Assembly (NCBI RefSeq): GCF_910594005.1
Contig: NC_057848.1
Location: forward strand, 132,318,155 to 132,382,154
Origin: Cervus elaphus
Taxonomy: Eukaryota > Chordata > Mammalia > Artiodactyla > Cervidae
Reading direction: 5' to 3'
DNA length: 64,000 nt
Part shown: in pieces, positions 1-10,771 of the stretch
How positions within the stretch are numbered: position 1 is the stretch's first letter
Layout: the number at the start of each line of letters is the position of its first letter
Program-made: the position numbers and the translations under genes
The notes under the pieces: model-generated
What the model saw: the letters and a program-made list of their open reading frames with translations, nothing else
The model's database searches: none
Told to the model about the DNA's origin: nothing

Positions 1-269
1 GCTGCTGCTAAGTCGCTTCCGTCGTGTCCAACTCTGTGCGACCCCATAGACGGCAGCCCACCAGGCTCCTCTCTTCCTGGGATTCTCCAGGCAAGAATAC
101 TGGAGTGGGTTGCCATTTCCTTCTCCAAAGCATGAAAGTGAAAAGTGAAAGTGAAGTCATTTAGTCTTGTCCATCTCTTCGCGACCCCATGGACTGTAGC
201 CTACCAGGCTTCTCTGTCTGTGTGATTTTCCAGGCAAGAGTACTGGAGTGGGTTACCATTGCCTTCTCC
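1..269 (-). mobile_element. Bov-A2-type SINE (two Bov-A units), minus strand
   Basis: Two Bov-A units lie head-to-tail in reverse orientation: about 1-128 and about 155-269, joined by a linker rich in gaaagtg. Each carries the recognisable core 'ggcaagaatactggagtggg' or a close variant. The left edge is the window edge, so the element may be cut there. Bov-A2 is a non-autonomous SINE thought to be moved by the BovB LINE (established knowledge). Its right end abuts a partial mariner MITE, so it may have inserted into that MITE. Confidence 0.88.
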
Positions 270-321
270 GTTTTCCATAATATCATATGGAAAACTTGAA
301 TGAACTTTTTGGCCAACTCAA
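270..321. mobile_element. Partial palindromic mariner-like MITE
   Basis: The sequence matches the right arm and part of the centre of the 80-bp palindromes found at 2036, 3352 and 4336 (ttttccata centre, then aactttttggccaact). The left arm is missing where the Bov-A2 SINE begins, which suggests truncation or interruption by that SINE. Confidence 0.7.
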
Positions 322-2033
322 CAACTCCCCACTCCTTAGGTGTGGGCTGTGCACAGTGACTTCCTTTCAAAGGCTACAGTGTGAAAAGAGGGAAAATAGA
401 GTTACTTTTTAGTGGTGAAACCTGACAAACACTATCTCAGTCAGAAGATCAAGGTTAGTATCATCAGTGACAAGTGGTGTTGATAGCATCGACCCTTGAT
501 ATGATGTGGGAGAATTTCACTTTATTTCTGTGGTCCTCCTCCCCAGCTCTCATCACCCCATCTAATCATGAAAAACAAACAAACAAACAAACAAAAAAAC
601 ATCAGACCAATCCCGACTGAGAGACATTGTATTTGACCAGTACTCCCCCAAACTGTCAAGGTCATCAAAAACAGAGTCTGAAAAATGGTCACAGTCAAAA
701 GGAGTGATGTGGTTAAATAACATTCTCAAAGTGACAAAACTGTAGCCATGCAGAGCAAACTAGGAGTTGCCAGGGCTGGAGCGGAACTGGTTGTGAATAT
801 AAAAGGGTAACACTAGGGATGTCTTTGTGGTGCTGGAGCAGTTCTGTATATTGATTGCAGTCACGCTTGTATGAATCTACACATGATAAGGTGGTATAGG
901 AACATATGTGACTTTGTTTTGCTACCCCTTTATTTTATTACTCAGATAAGTTGGTAAAGTGGGAAGTAGGAGTATGCCTGGAAGCCATTGCTCTGTAGCA
1001 CTGTGTGGTATACTAGACCATCAGCAGTAACTTGATAAGATTACAAACTCCATCAATATTGCCCACTCTCCATAATCTAAATATATCTCCAACTCAGTTG
1101 CCCCTTGGTTAAGTACCAAAATGCCTACAGCCTTAAGTACCAATGCCTCATAGTCTGATAGGAAATTGGAGTATAAAGACACAGCGGCTTTAAGTAATTG
1201 CAGTTAAAATATCTCCTAGCCAGTTTTACTAACATGCCTGTGTGAATACAAAGCTAGGGCTCTGCCTAGGGCCTTGGAAGGGGTCCATGTAATTGAGGAT
1301 CCTTAAGGCTTAGGATGCCCTCTCGCAACACCTACCATCTTATTTGGATTTCTCTTACCTTGGACGTGGCTTCATTAGCTGCATAGTAAACCTGCTTTTA
1401 ATTTACATGTTATGTTGATATCACTCTTCTATTGATCAGTCATGTATAAGCCGATTCACAAACAAAAAAGGGAAGAGATTGTCCATATGATATAGCACTG
1501 AAGGAAGAGTCAGATTTTGACCAGAGTGTTAAGGACTGTTACATCCAAAAAGAGGAAGCTATAGTTCAAACCCTTCCCAGTCCAGGGCTCTGAGTTTGTG
1601 AGGGGTTCTAAGGGCTATTTCTTTAGGAGAAGCTGTTCACCCCATAATGGAGAGCCAAAGCAGAATGGGAATGCTTCAAGTCACGGGGTCTTTGTTAGCT
1701 TCATGGCTTTCAAGGAGAAATTGGTGACTCTACTATAAAAGAAAATGCAGGTATTGAGCCCTTTGAGCTATGTGGCTTTCCTGTGAGTGAAGTGAACTTG
1801 CTCACAGACAGTGCCTTAGAATTCAGAACCTCTGGCTGTCTGTAGCCTGGAGTCCATCCTGTGTGCAGTTTGGAAAAGGCCAATTTCATGTTGTTCTGGA
1901 GGGAGTCATAGCCAGGACCTCTGCTCCATTTTACCTCCCCAGGGGCAAAGAGGAAATCTTGTCTATCATGAAGCTGTCTCATTCGGTATTGTTTTCCTCC
2001 TGGAAAGTGCATGTAGAAAGTTGGTCTGGATAA
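322..2033. other. Unassigned intergenic DNA
   Basis: No gene or diagnostic transposon is recognised. There is a short (AAAC)n microsatellite at about 571-600. A minus-strand frame of 115 codons (1710-2057) runs into the neighbouring MITE and has no recognisable domain, so it is treated as chance. Confidence 0.5.
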
Positions 2034-2035
2034 TA

Positions 2036-2115
2036 TTGGATTGGTCGAAAAGTTCATTCGAGTTTTTCCATAAGATGTAATGGAAAATTTTGAATGAATG
2101 TTTTGGCCAACTCAG
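2036..2115. mobile_element. 80-bp palindromic mariner MITE, flanked by TA
   Basis: The element is an imperfect palindrome: the left arm begins ttggattggtcgaaaag and the right arm ends ttttggccaactcag, with agtttttccataag near the centre. It is flanked by TA on both sides (2034-2035 and 2116-2117), the target duplication of Tc1/mariner elements. It is exactly 80 bp, like the copies at 3352 and 4336. Such elements are internally deleted derivatives moved by a mariner transposase (family knowledge). Confidence 0.85.
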
Positions 2116-2117
2116 TA

Positions 2118-2611
2118 ATTTAGTTCAGTTAAATCAGAGGCGCTTGTTTGAAAGGAATTGTTTGGGCAACCCCAAGGATTCTAATGCTCAGCAGTCCATG
2201 GATTTCATTTTGAGAAACATTTAGCTCACCCCTCCTATCCTTTGAGTAGGCTTGTCAGTGGGGACAATTTGATTCTTTTTTCTAATAGTTGTCTTCTACC
2301 TAGATGACTGGGTGAGGAGGGGTGGGGGGAGAGGACGACTAATAAAAAAGTGGTCCCAATTTATTTTGCTATAATAAATGCTTCACAAATGCACAGATAA
2401 ATGATCTCTTTCACCTACCGTTTCTGCAGTCACCTCTCACTGAGTGCTTCATTGTCCCAAGACAAGACAACAACCTCAGCCCAGAAGGAGTAAATCTATA
2501 GTATCTAGGGACTGGCAGACTGTTCCACTGTTTGTTCAACTCTTTTTCTTCATGCATCTGAACTACAAATGCCAATTAGGAACAGATGCAAATAGCATAT
2601 GTCATGAGCTT
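2118..2611. other. Unassigned intergenic DNA
   Basis: AT-rich sequence with no gene or recognised repeat. Confidence 0.45.
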
Positions 2612-2838
2612 AGGGATTCCCTGGTGACTCAGACAGTAAAGAGTCTGCCTGTCTTGTGGGAGACCCAGGTTCTATCCCTGGGTCGGGAAGGTCCCCTGGA
2701 GAAGGAAATGGCAAACCACTGCAGTATTGTTGCCTGGAAAATCCCATGGACAGAGGAGCCTGGCAGGCTACAGTCCATGGGGTTGCAAAAGCTCGAACAC
2801 GACTGAGTGACGTCACTTTCTTTCTTTCTTTCCTTCTT
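2612..2838 (+). mobile_element. Bov-tA SINE with (CTTT)n tail
   Basis: A tRNA-like head (about 2612-2690, with the B-box-like 'ggttctatccc') is followed by a Bov-A core and the common end 'cacgactgagtgac'. It finishes in a cttt-rich tail (about 2815-2838). Bov-tA is transcribed by RNA polymerase III and mobilised by BovB (established knowledge). Reading frames overlapping it are SINE-derived and not genes. Confidence 0.93.
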
Positions 2839-3349
2839 TGAATGTACAAACCTTCTGTTCTAAAAAGCACAGTAATCTCTGGTTTCCTAGTGCTTGAACT
2901 AGCAGAAATGTTAACTTTGGATCATTTCTCCCAAAATGTATGGTGGTATATATCAAGCTGTGTGTATGGTTTACAAACTCAGCATGAGGATGCACAGAGC
3001 ATTTCTACATATAGAAAGATTCTACTCAAAGTGCACAAGGCAATCAATTGGGAAGTCAATTTCCTGGCTCAGAAAAAGAACTCTCCTGCCCTCTAATAGT
3101 GCAAGTGACTATGTGTGCCCTGTTGCTTGGCCCCTATGTAAAGAAGTCTCGTGTTCATACAGTGTTGGGCTTTAGAGTGCCATACAGTGATGCCACCCAC
3201 AGCGTTTCAGAACAGACAGGGCGGAGGATGCCAAAACTCGTGTTCTCCTACTCTAGCTCTTATCCTGCTGACTGGAAGGCAACCAATGAGGATGAAGCTG
3301 GATGTTAATGAGGTCCTATTCAGGCTGGGCCTATACTAGGTGCATTAGC
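2839..3349. other. Unassigned intergenic DNA
   Basis: Several overlapping short plus-strand frames occur here, all under 90 codons, in different frames and without a known motif. I see no splice or poly(A) arrangement that supports a gene. Confidence 0.45.
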
Positions 3350-3351
3350 TA

Positions 3352-3431
3352 TTGGGTTGGCCAAAATGTTCGTTCAGGTTTTTCCATAACATCCTGTGGA
3401 AAAACCTGAATGAACTTTTTTGCTTACCCAA
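3352..3431. mobile_element. 80-bp palindromic mariner MITE, flanked by TA
   Basis: The left arm starts ttgggttggccaaaatg and the right arm ends in ttgcttacccaa. TA lies at 3350-3351 and 3432-3433. This copy is the least diverged from the apparent family sequence at its left end. Confidence 0.88.
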
Positions 3432-3739
3432 TAGTTTAACCCTCTTAACAACTCTGTTAGGCAAATAGTATTTTTATTATCTGGGTTTTCTTACAAAACA
3501 GAGCCTTGGGCAATCATTAAGTGTTAATGTTTTCTATAGCAAGGACCTTCTCAGGACAGTAAAATGAGAGAAGAGACAGAGGCAGGAAAGGCTCGTAAAC
3601 AGAGCAAAACAATTTATTACTGTATTGACCTCTATTTCATCACAAGCCCTGAGAGACACAGCTGATGGCTCAACAAGTCCAGTGAGTCAGATATGTGGGA
3701 TATCTTTGAACAGGTCATGTGGTGAGCCATGTTTTAGAA

Positions 3740-3880
3740 TATGATTAATTCTCTATGCTTCCACTTCAGGGAACGCAGTATTAGCTCCTGGTTGGGGAAC
3801 TAAGATCTCCCATGCTGCATGGTGTGGCCAAAAATTTAAAACAACAGCAAGAAAAAATAAAACAGGGAGAAAGGGAGAGG
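3740..3880 (+). mobile_element. CHR-type tRNA SINE, partial
   Basis: The stretch 'tggttggggaactaagatc' followed by 'catgctgcatggtgtggcc' is the diagnostic body of cetartiodactyl CHR SINEs. The 5' end is poorly preserved. An A-rich tail runs from about 3833 to 3870. Confidence 0.75.
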
Positions 3881-4199
3881 AAATTTATTTGCCCGACTCT
3901 TCCCATCTTCTATATCTCATTGGTTAAAGTTTGCTCAGGGCAGGGGTGGGTCTTAGCATCTTCATACAGCCAGGTTGCTTCATCAAGCCCTTGTAGCAGC
4001 TGCTCTGGAAGCCACACTCATTGTGGGAAATGAGGAATGGCTATGAGGAGGAACTGGGATAGCCTTGGAGAATGATGGGGAGTTTCCCAAGTAAAGGGTT
4101 GTGGGGAAGGGCCCCCTGGCAGAGGGAACTATGCTGCCCAGTCACAGGGAGGTGTGGGGAGCCTTTTCACCTTGCCTAATGACCAGAGCCTGCAGTACA

Positions 4200-5100
4200 A
4201 GAAGGATTCATGTGAGTGGAGGTAGAAGGTTGAAAACTGAACCAGGGTTAAATCATGAAACTTAGGCTGGGCTCTTTGAACTCTATCCTGTAGGTTATGG
4301 CGAGTCATTTATGCACTGTATGGTTGAGTATGATATTCAGTTGGCCAAAATGTTCATTTGAGTTTTTCCATAAGATTGTACAGAAAAACCCAAATGAACA
4401 TTTTGGCCAACCCAATACAGAAGAATTTTCATTTCACAAAGATCATTCTGGCTAAAGTTTGGTAAATAGTTTGGAATGGGAAAAATATAAAGGTAGAGAC
4501 ATTAGTCATGAGGTAGTTCACTGTAACAGAGGTTATGCATATATTTCTACAGTAATATAGTACTGATGGTCAGGATGTAGATAGGAAAATGGATTCAAGA
4601 TATGTCATATAGGTACAATCATCTGGTCTTAGTGATTGATTAGATTTGGGAGCTTAAATAAAGGGGGGAGTTTAGGATGGGGGCTGGGGGTGATGCTACC
4701 TTTCGAAGAAATAGGCAAATAAAATTTAAAAAATAAAATAAAGAAATAGGCAATATAGAAGATGGAGGGGGAAAGGTGGAAGAGTTTAGGCATGGTGAGA
4801 AATGAATGCAGCTCTAGACGTACTACACTTGTGAGGCAATCAAATGAAGTATATGGGGAAAGGTCTGGAGTAACAGATTTAAGAATCATCAGAATATAAC
4901 CATGTGGTAAATGAATCCACAAACTGATGAATTTACTTAGAATGGGTATGTAGTGCAAGAACAGAACTCCAGAGGGCAGTGATTTTAAGGGATGGACAAA
5001 GGGAAAATGGCTGCAAAGGAGACCAGAGACTGAGCAGGAGCAATCTAAGAGGAAAAAATCAGGAAAGAACACAGTAAGTCCCTATACATGAACCTTCAAG
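4200..5100 (+). repeat. Possible ancient mammalian repeat, unnamed
   Basis: The region around 'aaagatcattctggctaaag' and the A/G-rich strand up to about 5070 resembles an old mammal-wide interspersed repeat that I recognise only by texture. It is interrupted by the MITE at 4336. The 147-codon minus-strand frame at 4629-5072 lies inside it and looks like a chance frame in purine-rich sequence. Confidence 0.3.
4336..4415. mobile_element. 80-bp palindromic mariner MITE, flanked by TA
   Basis: The arms start ttcagttggccaaaatg and end cattttggccaacccaa, with TA at 4334-4335 and 4416-4417. It is the same length as the copies at 2036 and 3352. Confidence 0.88.
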
Positions 5101-5244
5101 TTGCAAGCTTTCAAAGATGCGAATGTGCATTTGCATGCCCAATCACATAAGTTATTTCATGTGTCTGGCGTATATTGTAAGATGTGGGCATTCTCTACAA
5201 GTGGCTGTGCTTTTGTTTACTTTACAGTATTGTATGGAGTACAG

Positions 5245-5450
5245 TGGCTTCCCTGGTGGCTTAGCAGTAAAGAATCCACTCGCGAATGCAGGAGACATGG
5301 GTTCTATCCCTGGGTGGGGAAGACTCCCTGGAGAAGGAAGTGGCAACTCATTCCAGCATTCTTGCCTGGGAAATTCCATAGGCAGAGATGCCTTGTGGGG
5401 TCATGGGGTTGCCATGAGTCAGACACGACTCAGTGACTAAACAACAACAT
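5245..5450 (+). mobile_element. Bov-tA SINE with AAC-type tail
   Basis: It starts at ggcttccctggtggc, carries a complete tRNA-like head and Bov-A core, and ends in acaacaaca. Near-identical flanks (ggagtacagt at 5235-5244, gaagtacagt at 5451-5460) are consistent with a target-site duplication. Confidence 0.92.
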
Positions 5451-5460
5451 GAAGTACAGT

Positions 5461-6883
5461 AGTACAGTATCTCTATTTCAAGCCCAGGATGTCCCAAAGC
5501 AAGAGAGAAAGCAGCCATATATAGCTGATTGTGTTAGTTGGGTACCTAGGCTAACCTTGTCGAACTTACAAACTGGACTTAAGAACAGGCTCTAGGAACA
5601 GAATTCATTGGTAGATAGGGGACTTACTGTAGTTCTGGGAAATTTCCCTTTGGGAAAATTGAGGATTGAGAGTAACCAAGGAAACGGTTCACTTCCACTT
5701 CAGAATAAAAGGTGGATCTGTGAATAACTCTTTGTAAGGAAGAAGCTGCCCTTGAGGATTAATCATTGAAGGGTAAACATATGTATTTGTATAACATTAC
5801 GGTTTTTGAACATACTGTATTTTCAGCTGCAGCACATTTTTAAAAACTTCTAGATTAGGTACATTATATGGTTCAATATCCTTTTACTATTTTTTGCTTT
5901 TAAAATGTGCACCATTTGTCAGTCACCATAAAAATCACAATAGTAATAATAATAAAGGAAAGGAAGTCATTCATGATCTCTTGTTTTACAAATATACTGT
6001 TTTCAAATTGTGTTTGCTTTCAAATAATGTGTATATTATAATTTTAGCATATATACACTGAAAATTTTGTTCATTTACAAATGTTGTAAGTATATTTCAA
6101 CATAGATATATAGATGATAGAACTGTGATCTTTAAATGTCTATACAATATTACATTATGTAGTAATACACTAAATTACTATCCATTTTTTATTGGTTAAT
6201 AGTCTGTTCCTAAATTTGCTAAATTGAATGTTTATATGCGTAGTGAGTTTCTCCAGTCACTCCTAGAGTTGAAGAAATTCACTGCAAATTTGAATAATTT
6301 TTGAAATTTCAGTTTAACATTATAATACAGTGATTAAAACCTAGCTTACAATTTAGTTCATTTGTGTATAGATTTAATGAGTACCATAGTTGAAATTTTA
6401 TTCATTGCAAGGTCTTTAACATAAAATAGATGCTTTGGAAAAGGTCTGTTGTTAATAATAGTAAATATAAATCCATATTTCAAATATAATTATTATTGAA
6501 TTTGCAAGTTTGTTGTCAACTTCTGGTCACATATCATTAACTATCTTAAGTTTTTTTTTCTATTTAATGAAGAGTTCATACTTGGAGTAGAAGTTTTAGC
6601 CTTTTAGTTTTTTTATATTTTGTTTACTTGAGTTTATATTACTAATATTATATTCAGTCATGCTTCATTTGTCTATCTCTTGACCTATCTATTTGGCAGA
6701 AATAATTTCTAGCTCCTCCTTTTTAGCACTTAATGAAAATTTGTTAAGTTAAAGTTAGTGATGTGACCTATTCATCTTAACTGTGTGGGTATAAACAGCA
6801 ATCCATTGTAAAATGCTGCAGTTTGCAACCTGTTGTGGAAGGGAATTCATGAATTGTCCATGACTCTAGACTTGTGGACCAAT
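5461..6883. other. Unassigned AT-rich intergenic DNA
   Basis: Long AT-rich stretch (especially about 5,880-6,680) without a recognisable gene or repeat end. Confidence 0.45.
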
Positions 6884-6896
6884 AAGGCTGCCTCAT

Positions 6897-7029
6897 TGGA
6901 GGAGGAAATGGCAATCCACTCCAGTATTCTTGCCTGGAAAATTTCATGGATGGAGGAGCCTGGTGGACTACAGTCCGTGGGGTTGCAAAGTGTTGGACAC
7001 GACTGAATGACTTCACTTCACTTCACTTC
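6897..7029 (+). mobile_element. Bov-A SINE unit with 13-bp TSD
   Basis: A single Bov-A core without a full tRNA head ends in tcacttcacttcactt. It is flanked by a perfect 13-bp duplication, aaggctgcctcat, at 6884-6896 and 7030-7042. The right duplicate directly abuts the target site later used by the L1 element. Confidence 0.93.
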
Positions 7030-7062
7030 AAGGCTGCCTCATAGTAAATAGTGGCACAAAGT

Positions 7063-9791
7063 TTTTTGGGGGTGGTGCTAAGATGGTGGAGGAATAGGAC
7101 AGGGAGACCACTTTCTCCCCTACAAATTCATTGAAAGAACATTTGAACGCTGAGCAAATTCCACAAAATAACTTCTGAACGCTGGCAGAGGACACCAGAC
7201 ATCCAGAAAGGCAGCCCATTGTCTTTGAAAAGAGGTAGGACAAAATATAAAAGATAAAAAGAGAGACAAAAGAATTAGGGAGGGAAACCCATCCCGTGGA
7301 GGAGGTCATAAAAGAAGAGAAGCTTCCAAACACCAGGAAACCCTCTCACTGGTAGGTCTGTGGGGAGTTTTGGAATCTCAGAGGGCAACATAACTGGGAG
7401 GATAAATAAATAAACAAAACCCACAGATTATGTGCCTAACAGCAACCCCCAGCGGAGAAGTAGCCCAGACGCTTGCATCTGCCACCAGCAAGCGGGGGCT
7501 GAACAGGGAGGTGTGGGCTGCATTGCTTAGGGTAAGGACCGGGTCTGAATGTCCTGAGGGCAATCTGAGGGAGCTAACAGGAGACAGCAATCCAAACTGT
7601 GGGATAGCCAGAGAGAGAGAAAGAAAAAGAGAGAGAGAGAGAGAACTTTCCCATGAAAAGCCCTAACCTAAGGCACTGCTGGGCCAGCTCACAGAATAAA
7701 GGACCGAGCGAATACCAGAGGATAGCTAGCTGGCTGCAGACTGGCCCATCCCCCGCCAGAGGCAGAGAGGCAGGAGGGCAGCTGCCAGAGCTGGAAAGGG
7801 GCAATTTCAGCCCCAGAGACGGCATCCTCTCCCAAACTGCGAGCAGGCTCCCAGTTGCTAACCAAGTCTTCCTGGGATCCTGGATGGTTGACATCCACTG
7901 GAAGGGTCACAGCCAGAGATCAGCTCCCCAGAGGAGACACATGGCACACCTGAGACAGCGTTCCCGCTGCACACCTAGGAAACCAAGCGGCTGGGACAGG
8001 GGAAGCGATAAGATGCCCTGCCCCAACTGGGGAGAGAGCACTCGCCAAACACCTGGTCACCTGAGCTGCTCGGACCTAGGAAGGGCACAAAACGCAGGCC
8101 CAGCTGAGTCTGTACCTTTGTGGAGTACCCAAGAATCTGAACCTGAGCGACTTAGACCTGGGAAGTGCACGCAACCCAGGGCCAAATTTAGACAGTTCAC
8201 CTGCAGAGCAACCTGGAGCCTGAGCAGTGTAGACTGGGAAACTACACATGCTGTGAGCAGGGGCAAACCCAGTGTGGCCCAGACACTGCGAGCACTCCCC
8301 ACACAGGCCAGTGATATTTGATGTTCCTCTCTCCCCACAGCACGACTGAACAAGTGAGCCTAAATAAATGACCACCTTCGCCCCCTTGTGTCAGGATGGA
8401 AATTAGACACTAAAGAGACTTGCAAACAGAAGAAGCCAAAATAAACAGAGGAAACTGCTTTGGAAGTGACAGGTGCAACAGCTTAAAACCCTGTAGTTAG
8501 CACCGACTACATTGGAAGGGGCCTATGTATCTTGAGAAGTATAAAATGGAACAAGGAACTATCTGAAACTGAACTGACCCCACACTGCCCACAACAGCTC
8601 CAGAGAAATTCCTAGATGTACTTTTACTATTACCATTTTTAAATATTTTTACTATTTTTAAATTTTAAGTACTCTATTACTCTTTTAATTTTCATTTTTA
8701 TAACCTATTACCTTGCAAAAAAAGACCCTATTTTTAAAGCAAACTTCATATATATTTTTTATAATTTCTGTGATATTGTTTTGTTTTTTTAATATTGTAT
8801 TTTTGAGAGTCTAACCTCTACTCTAAATTTTTAATCTTTGCTTTCTGGTATTTTTTATCAATTTTGTACCTTTAAGAATCCAATCTTCAGTACCCATTTT
8901 TACTTAGGAGTGTGATTTCTGGCTTGATTGCCCTCTCCCCCTTTTGACTCCCCTTTTTTCCCCCTAGGTCACCTCTATATGCTCCTTCCCCCTTCTCTTC
9001 TCTACCCAACTGGGTGAAATCTCTTTGGGTGTACTGAGCTGCGAACACTTAGGGAACTGATTACTGGCTAGATCTGTCACCTCACCCAGAGAGGTGTTCC
9101 AGGCTATGGAGAGCACATAGGGATTTGACTACTGGCCAGTTTGCTCTCTCCCCTTTTGATTCCCCCTCTTCTCCTCCTGTTCACCTCTATCTCCCTCCTC
9201 CCTCTTCTCTTCTCCATGGAACTCAGCGAGCCTGTCTGGGTGTCCCTCACTGTGGAGAATCTTTACTACATTAATTTAGATGTTTTATCATTTGTGCTGT
9301 GTGGATGGAGAAGTCTTGAGGGGTCTGTAAGAATAAGACTGAAAGCAGAGGCAGGAGGCTTAAGTCCAAAAGTTGAGAACACCAGGGAACTCCTGACTCC
9401 AGGGAACATTAATTGATAAGAGCTCATCCAAAAACCCCCATACCTACACTGAAACCAAACTCCTTCCAAGAGTCAACAAGTTCCAGAGCAAGACATACCA
9501 TGCAAATTCTCCAGCAACGAAGGAGCATAGCCCTGAGCTTTAATATACAGACTGCCCAAAGTCATACCAAACCCATAGACATCTCAAAACTCACTACTGG
9601 ACACTTCATTGCACTCCAGAGAGAAGAAACCCAGCTCCACCTACCAGAACACCATCCTAAGCTTCCCTAACCAGGAAACCTTGACAAACCACTCGTCCAA
9701 CCCCAGCCACAAAGAGGAACCTCCACAATAATGAGGAACCACAAACTGCCAGAATACAGAAAGGCCGCCCAAACACAGCAATCTAAACAAG
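7063..9791 (+). promoter_or_regulatory. L1 5'UTR / internal promoter region
   Basis: About 2.7 kb precede ORF1. The first about 1.3 kb is relatively GC-rich and contains a GA-rich simple repeat (about 7608-7643). A 222-codon ATG-led sense frame lies at 7653-8321. Between about 8,920 and 9,260 there is an imperfect internal repeat: a module with ctcccccttttgactcccc is repeated about 205 bp later as ctccccttttgattccccc. LINE-1 5'UTRs contain an internal RNA polymerase II promoter (family knowledge); I cannot see specific factor sites with confidence. Confidence 0.8.
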
Positions 9792-10719
9792 ATGAAAAGG
9801 CAGAGAAATGCTCATCAGGTAAAGGACCATGACAAAAGCCCACCAAACCAAACAAAAGAGGAGGAGATAGGGAGTCTACCTGAAAAAGAATTCAGAATAA
9901 TGATAGTAAAAATGATCCAAAATCTTGAAAACAAAATGGAGTTACAGATAAATAGCTTGGAGACAAGGATTGAGAAGATGCAAGAAATGTTTAACAAGGA
10001 CGTAGAAAAAATAAAAAAGAGTCAGTCAATAATGAATAATGTAATAAATGAGATTAAAAACACTTTGGAGGGAACCAACAGTAAAATAACTGAGGCAGAA
10101 GATAGGATAAGTGAGGTAGAAGGTAGAATGGTGGAAAAATGAAGCAGAGAGGAAAAAAGAAAAAAAGAATTAAAAGAAATGAGGACAACATCAGAGACCT
10201 CTGGGACAATGTCAAAAGCCCCAACATTCGAATCATAGAAGTCCCAGAAGAAGAAAACAAAAAGAAAGGCCATGAGAAAATACTTAAGGAGACAATAGTT
10301 GAAAGCTTCCCTAAAATGGGGAAGGAAATAGTCACTCAAGTCCAAGAAGAAACCCAGAGAGTCCCAAACAGGATAAACCCAAGGGAAACACCCCAAGACA
10401 CATATTAATCAAATTAACAAAGATCAAACACAAAGAACAAATATTAAAAGCAGCAAGGGAAAAACAACAAATAACACACAAGGGGATTCCCATAAGGATA
10501 ATAGCTGATCTTTCAATAGAAACTCTTCAGGCCAGAAGGGAATGGCAGGACATACTTAGAGTGATGAAAGAGAAAAACCTACAACCCAGATGACTGTACC
10601 CAGCAAGGATCTCATTCAAATATGAAGGAGAAATCAAAAGCTTTACAGACAACCAAAAGCTGAGAAAATTCAGCACCACCAAAGCAGCTCTTCAACAAAT
10701 GCTAAAGGATCTTCTCTAG
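9792..10719 (+). pseudogene. L1 ORF1p (RNA-binding chaperone) pseudogene
   Basis: ORF1p trimerises by a coiled coil and coats L1 RNA. Here the frame opens at ATG 9792 and encodes a lysine/glutamate-rich coiled-coil region for 116 codons. It then hits TGA at 10140-10142 by frameshift. Homology continues in a second frame (10139-10408), shifts again near 10,380-10,400, and meets an in-frame TGA at 10591-10593. The family terminator is recognisable at 10717-10719. At least three disabling lesions make it non-functional. Confidence 0.9.
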
Positions 10720-10771
10720 ACAGGAAACACAGAAAAGGTGTATAAACTTGAACCCAAAACAATAAAAATAA

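Noticed and set aside
2612..2690. tRNA-like sequences (here and in every Bov-tA or CHR copy)
   Set aside because: They are SINE heads joined to SINE bodies. They lack a foldable complete tRNA with acceptor stem and are dispersed.
4629..5072. 147-codon minus-strand frame
   Set aside because: It lies in purine-rich, probably old repeat sequence and lacks any domain. Composition explains its length.
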